From Calditrichia bacterium (GTDB taxonomy: Bacteria; Calditrichota; Calditrichia; JAJRVZ01), in the NCBI GenBank assembly GCA_030634505.1, contig DAOWAQ010000092.1, positions 1 through 7,476 on the forward strand: a stretch of DNA of 7,476 nucleotides, read 5' to 3'. The position numbers and the translations under genes are program-made. The notes under the pieces were generated by a model, which was not told where the DNA came from, searched no databases, and saw only the letters and a program-made list of their open reading frames with translations. The number at the start of each line of letters is the position of its first letter. Position 1 is the first letter of the stretch. Shown one piece after another: positions 7,016-7,476 of this stretch.

Positions 7016-7028
7016 TGTAGGGTTTTTT
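7016..7028 (+). terminator. 3' end of the RNA: closing-stem strand plus T-run
   Basis: The 3' strand of the closing helix, TGTAGGG, runs directly into six T (7023-7028), so the closing stem could also act as terminator before rny. A second run of eight T (7009-7016) lies just upstream, after the inner long-range helix. The pairing partner is about 160 nt away, so this is not a classic local hairpin and its efficiency is uncertain. Confidence 0.5.
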
Positions 7029-7059
7029 ATTTAACATAGATGCCAAAGCAGGAGGAAGA

Positions 7060-7476
7060 ATGGATACGATTTACTGGCTGGGTCTGATTGTGGCAATTGT
7101 AGTATTTTTTGGATTAGGTTGGATACTTAATTCTTACGCAGGCAAAAAATCACTTGATCAGGCAAAAACAAAAGCAGAGTTGTTGCTAGAGAATGCAACT
7201 TCAGAAAGTGAAAATCTCAAAAAAGAAAAACTTCTTGAAGCAGAAGAAGAAAATTATAATGTCAAACAAAAATTAGAAGAGGAGTTTAAAAATAAACAGT
7301 ATTCTTTAAAAAACCTCGAACAGGAATTAAATACAAAAGATTCAAACATTGACAGGAAAGCTGATTTAATCGAGAAAAAGGAAAAAGATATAAACAATTA
7401 TCAAAGAGATATTTCCAACAAAGAGAAACAGTTGGTTGTAAGGGAAGAAAAAGTAGCTTCTCTCATGTTGGAACAC
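7060..7476 (+). CDS. rny: Ribonuclease Y, N-terminal part (cut by window edge)
   Basis: Membrane-anchored endoribonuclease that starts decay of many mRNAs. The frame opens at ATG 7060 with a strong AGGAGG (7050-7055) four bases before it and stays open for 139 codons to the right edge. Residues 5-22 are a hydrophobic membrane helix (YWLGLIVAIVVFFGLGWI). It is followed at once by a long charged coiled coil rich in Glu, Lys and Gln, with the RNase Y pattern of an EN-rich start (AELLLENATSESENLKKE) and the later DRKADLIEKKEKDINNYQ. The KH and HD domains that would prove the identity lie beyond the window. An unrelated coiled-coil membrane protein is possible but less likely, given the typical N-terminal pattern. 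The upstream RNA may be transcribed separately, or its read-through may feed rny. Confidence 0.88.
   Translation, partial: MDTIYWLGLIVAIVVFFGLGWILNSYAGKKSLDQAKTKAELLLENATSESENLKKEKLLEAEEENYNVKQKLEEEFKNKQYSLKNLEQELNTKDSNIDRKADLIEKKEKDINNYQRDISNKEKQLVVREEKVASLMLEH

Larger units (their letters stand above)
6847..7028 (+). ncRNA. ssrS: Structured RNA, probable 6S RNA
   Basis: Between zapA and rny lies a gene-free block whose middle (about 6895-6990) is clearly GC-richer than its surroundings. Its ends pair perfectly over 12 bp: AAAAACCCTACA (6847-6858) with TGTAGGGTTTTT (7016-7027), ending in a T-run. Inside, 6867-6870/6872-6879 pair with 6997-7008 (12 bp, one bulged T), and GAACC (6883-6887) with GGTTC (6987-6991), giving a rod-like base. 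Apical hairpins are possible at 6900-6916, 6918-6935 (GCGGCA/TGCCGT), 6934-6953 and 6969-6981 (CCCAC/GTGGG). The length of about 182 nt, the closed ends and the place after zapA fit 6S RNA, which binds sigma-containing RNA polymerase and serves as template for product RNAs. I recognise it by position and architecture, not by a sequence signature. An rny leader or riboswitch is the alternative. Confidence 0.72.

Noticed and set aside
6847..7028. SRP RNA, RNase P RNA, tmRNA or cobalamin riboswitch
   Set aside because: The SRP GGAAGGAAGCAG-like loop, the RNase P GAGGAAAGTCC-like core and a tmRNA tRNA-like end are all absent. A loose resemblance of GGGAA and CAGGAGGGTACCC to cobalamin elements lacks the rest of the consensus.
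7040..7087. Short frame from ATG 7040 overlapping the start of rny
   Set aside because: It is only 15 codons long, has no ribosome binding site and is out of frame with rny. AGGAGG is placed for ATG 7060.
1..7476. CRISPR arrays, insertion sequences, defence or other accessory systems
   Set aside because: No spaced direct repeats, transposase frames or terminal repeats were found, and the genes are continuous core functions.

Overview
The window is AT-rich, densely packed bacterial chromosome with every gene on the + strand. It reads as a core translation and cell-division locus with no mobile DNA. The order is thrS (3' part) - infC - rpmI - rplT - [terminator] - pheS - pheT - small coiled-coil gene - zapA - structured RNA (probable 6S RNA) - rny (5' part). 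The layout and protein sequences suggest a member of the Bacteroidota/Ignavibacteria (FCB) group, and the clear Shine-Dalgarno sequences before several genes fit Ignavibacteria-like lineages better than typical Bacteroidia. This placement is inference, since no marker here fixes the taxon.

Positions 2-2640 hold threonyl-tRNA synthetase (N-terminus outside the window), translation initiation factor IF3, and ribosomal proteins L35 and L20. Gaps are 24-26 nt, so this is one operon. infC lies in a stretch with no ATG, GTG or TTG start for its first 60 codons. It must begin at an ATT at 1538, the same rare start codon used by infC in E. coli, where it underlies IF3 autoregulation. A clean intrinsic terminator (2662-2694) closes the operon.

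Positions 2695-6243 hold a possible promoter and the two subunits of phenylalanyl-tRNA synthetase, pheS and pheT. Close behind pheT come a 93-aa coiled-coil protein of ZapB-like appearance (6251-6532) and zapA (6544-6828), which probably extend the pheST transcript into cell-division functions.

Positions 6829-7059 hold a GC-richer structured RNA of about 180 nt. It is closed by a perfect 12-bp helix between its ends (6847-6858 with 7016-7027) and followed by a T-run. The place right after zapA and the length point to 6S RNA (ssrS), the regulator that binds RNA polymerase holoenzyme. The RNA contains three related segments that can form either of two mutually exclusive helices. This is the most interesting signal in the window.

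Positions 7060-7476 hold the start of rny, the membrane-anchored endoribonuclease Y: a transmembrane segment and the beginning of its long coiled coil, cut by the right edge.

I saw no CRISPR array, insertion sequence, tRNA, rRNA or defence system. Most of the window is ordinary core genome. The items worth checking are the bistable RNA, the AUU start, the coiled-coil gene, the Phe-rich reading frame in the rplT-pheS gap, and the odd first ~50 bases.
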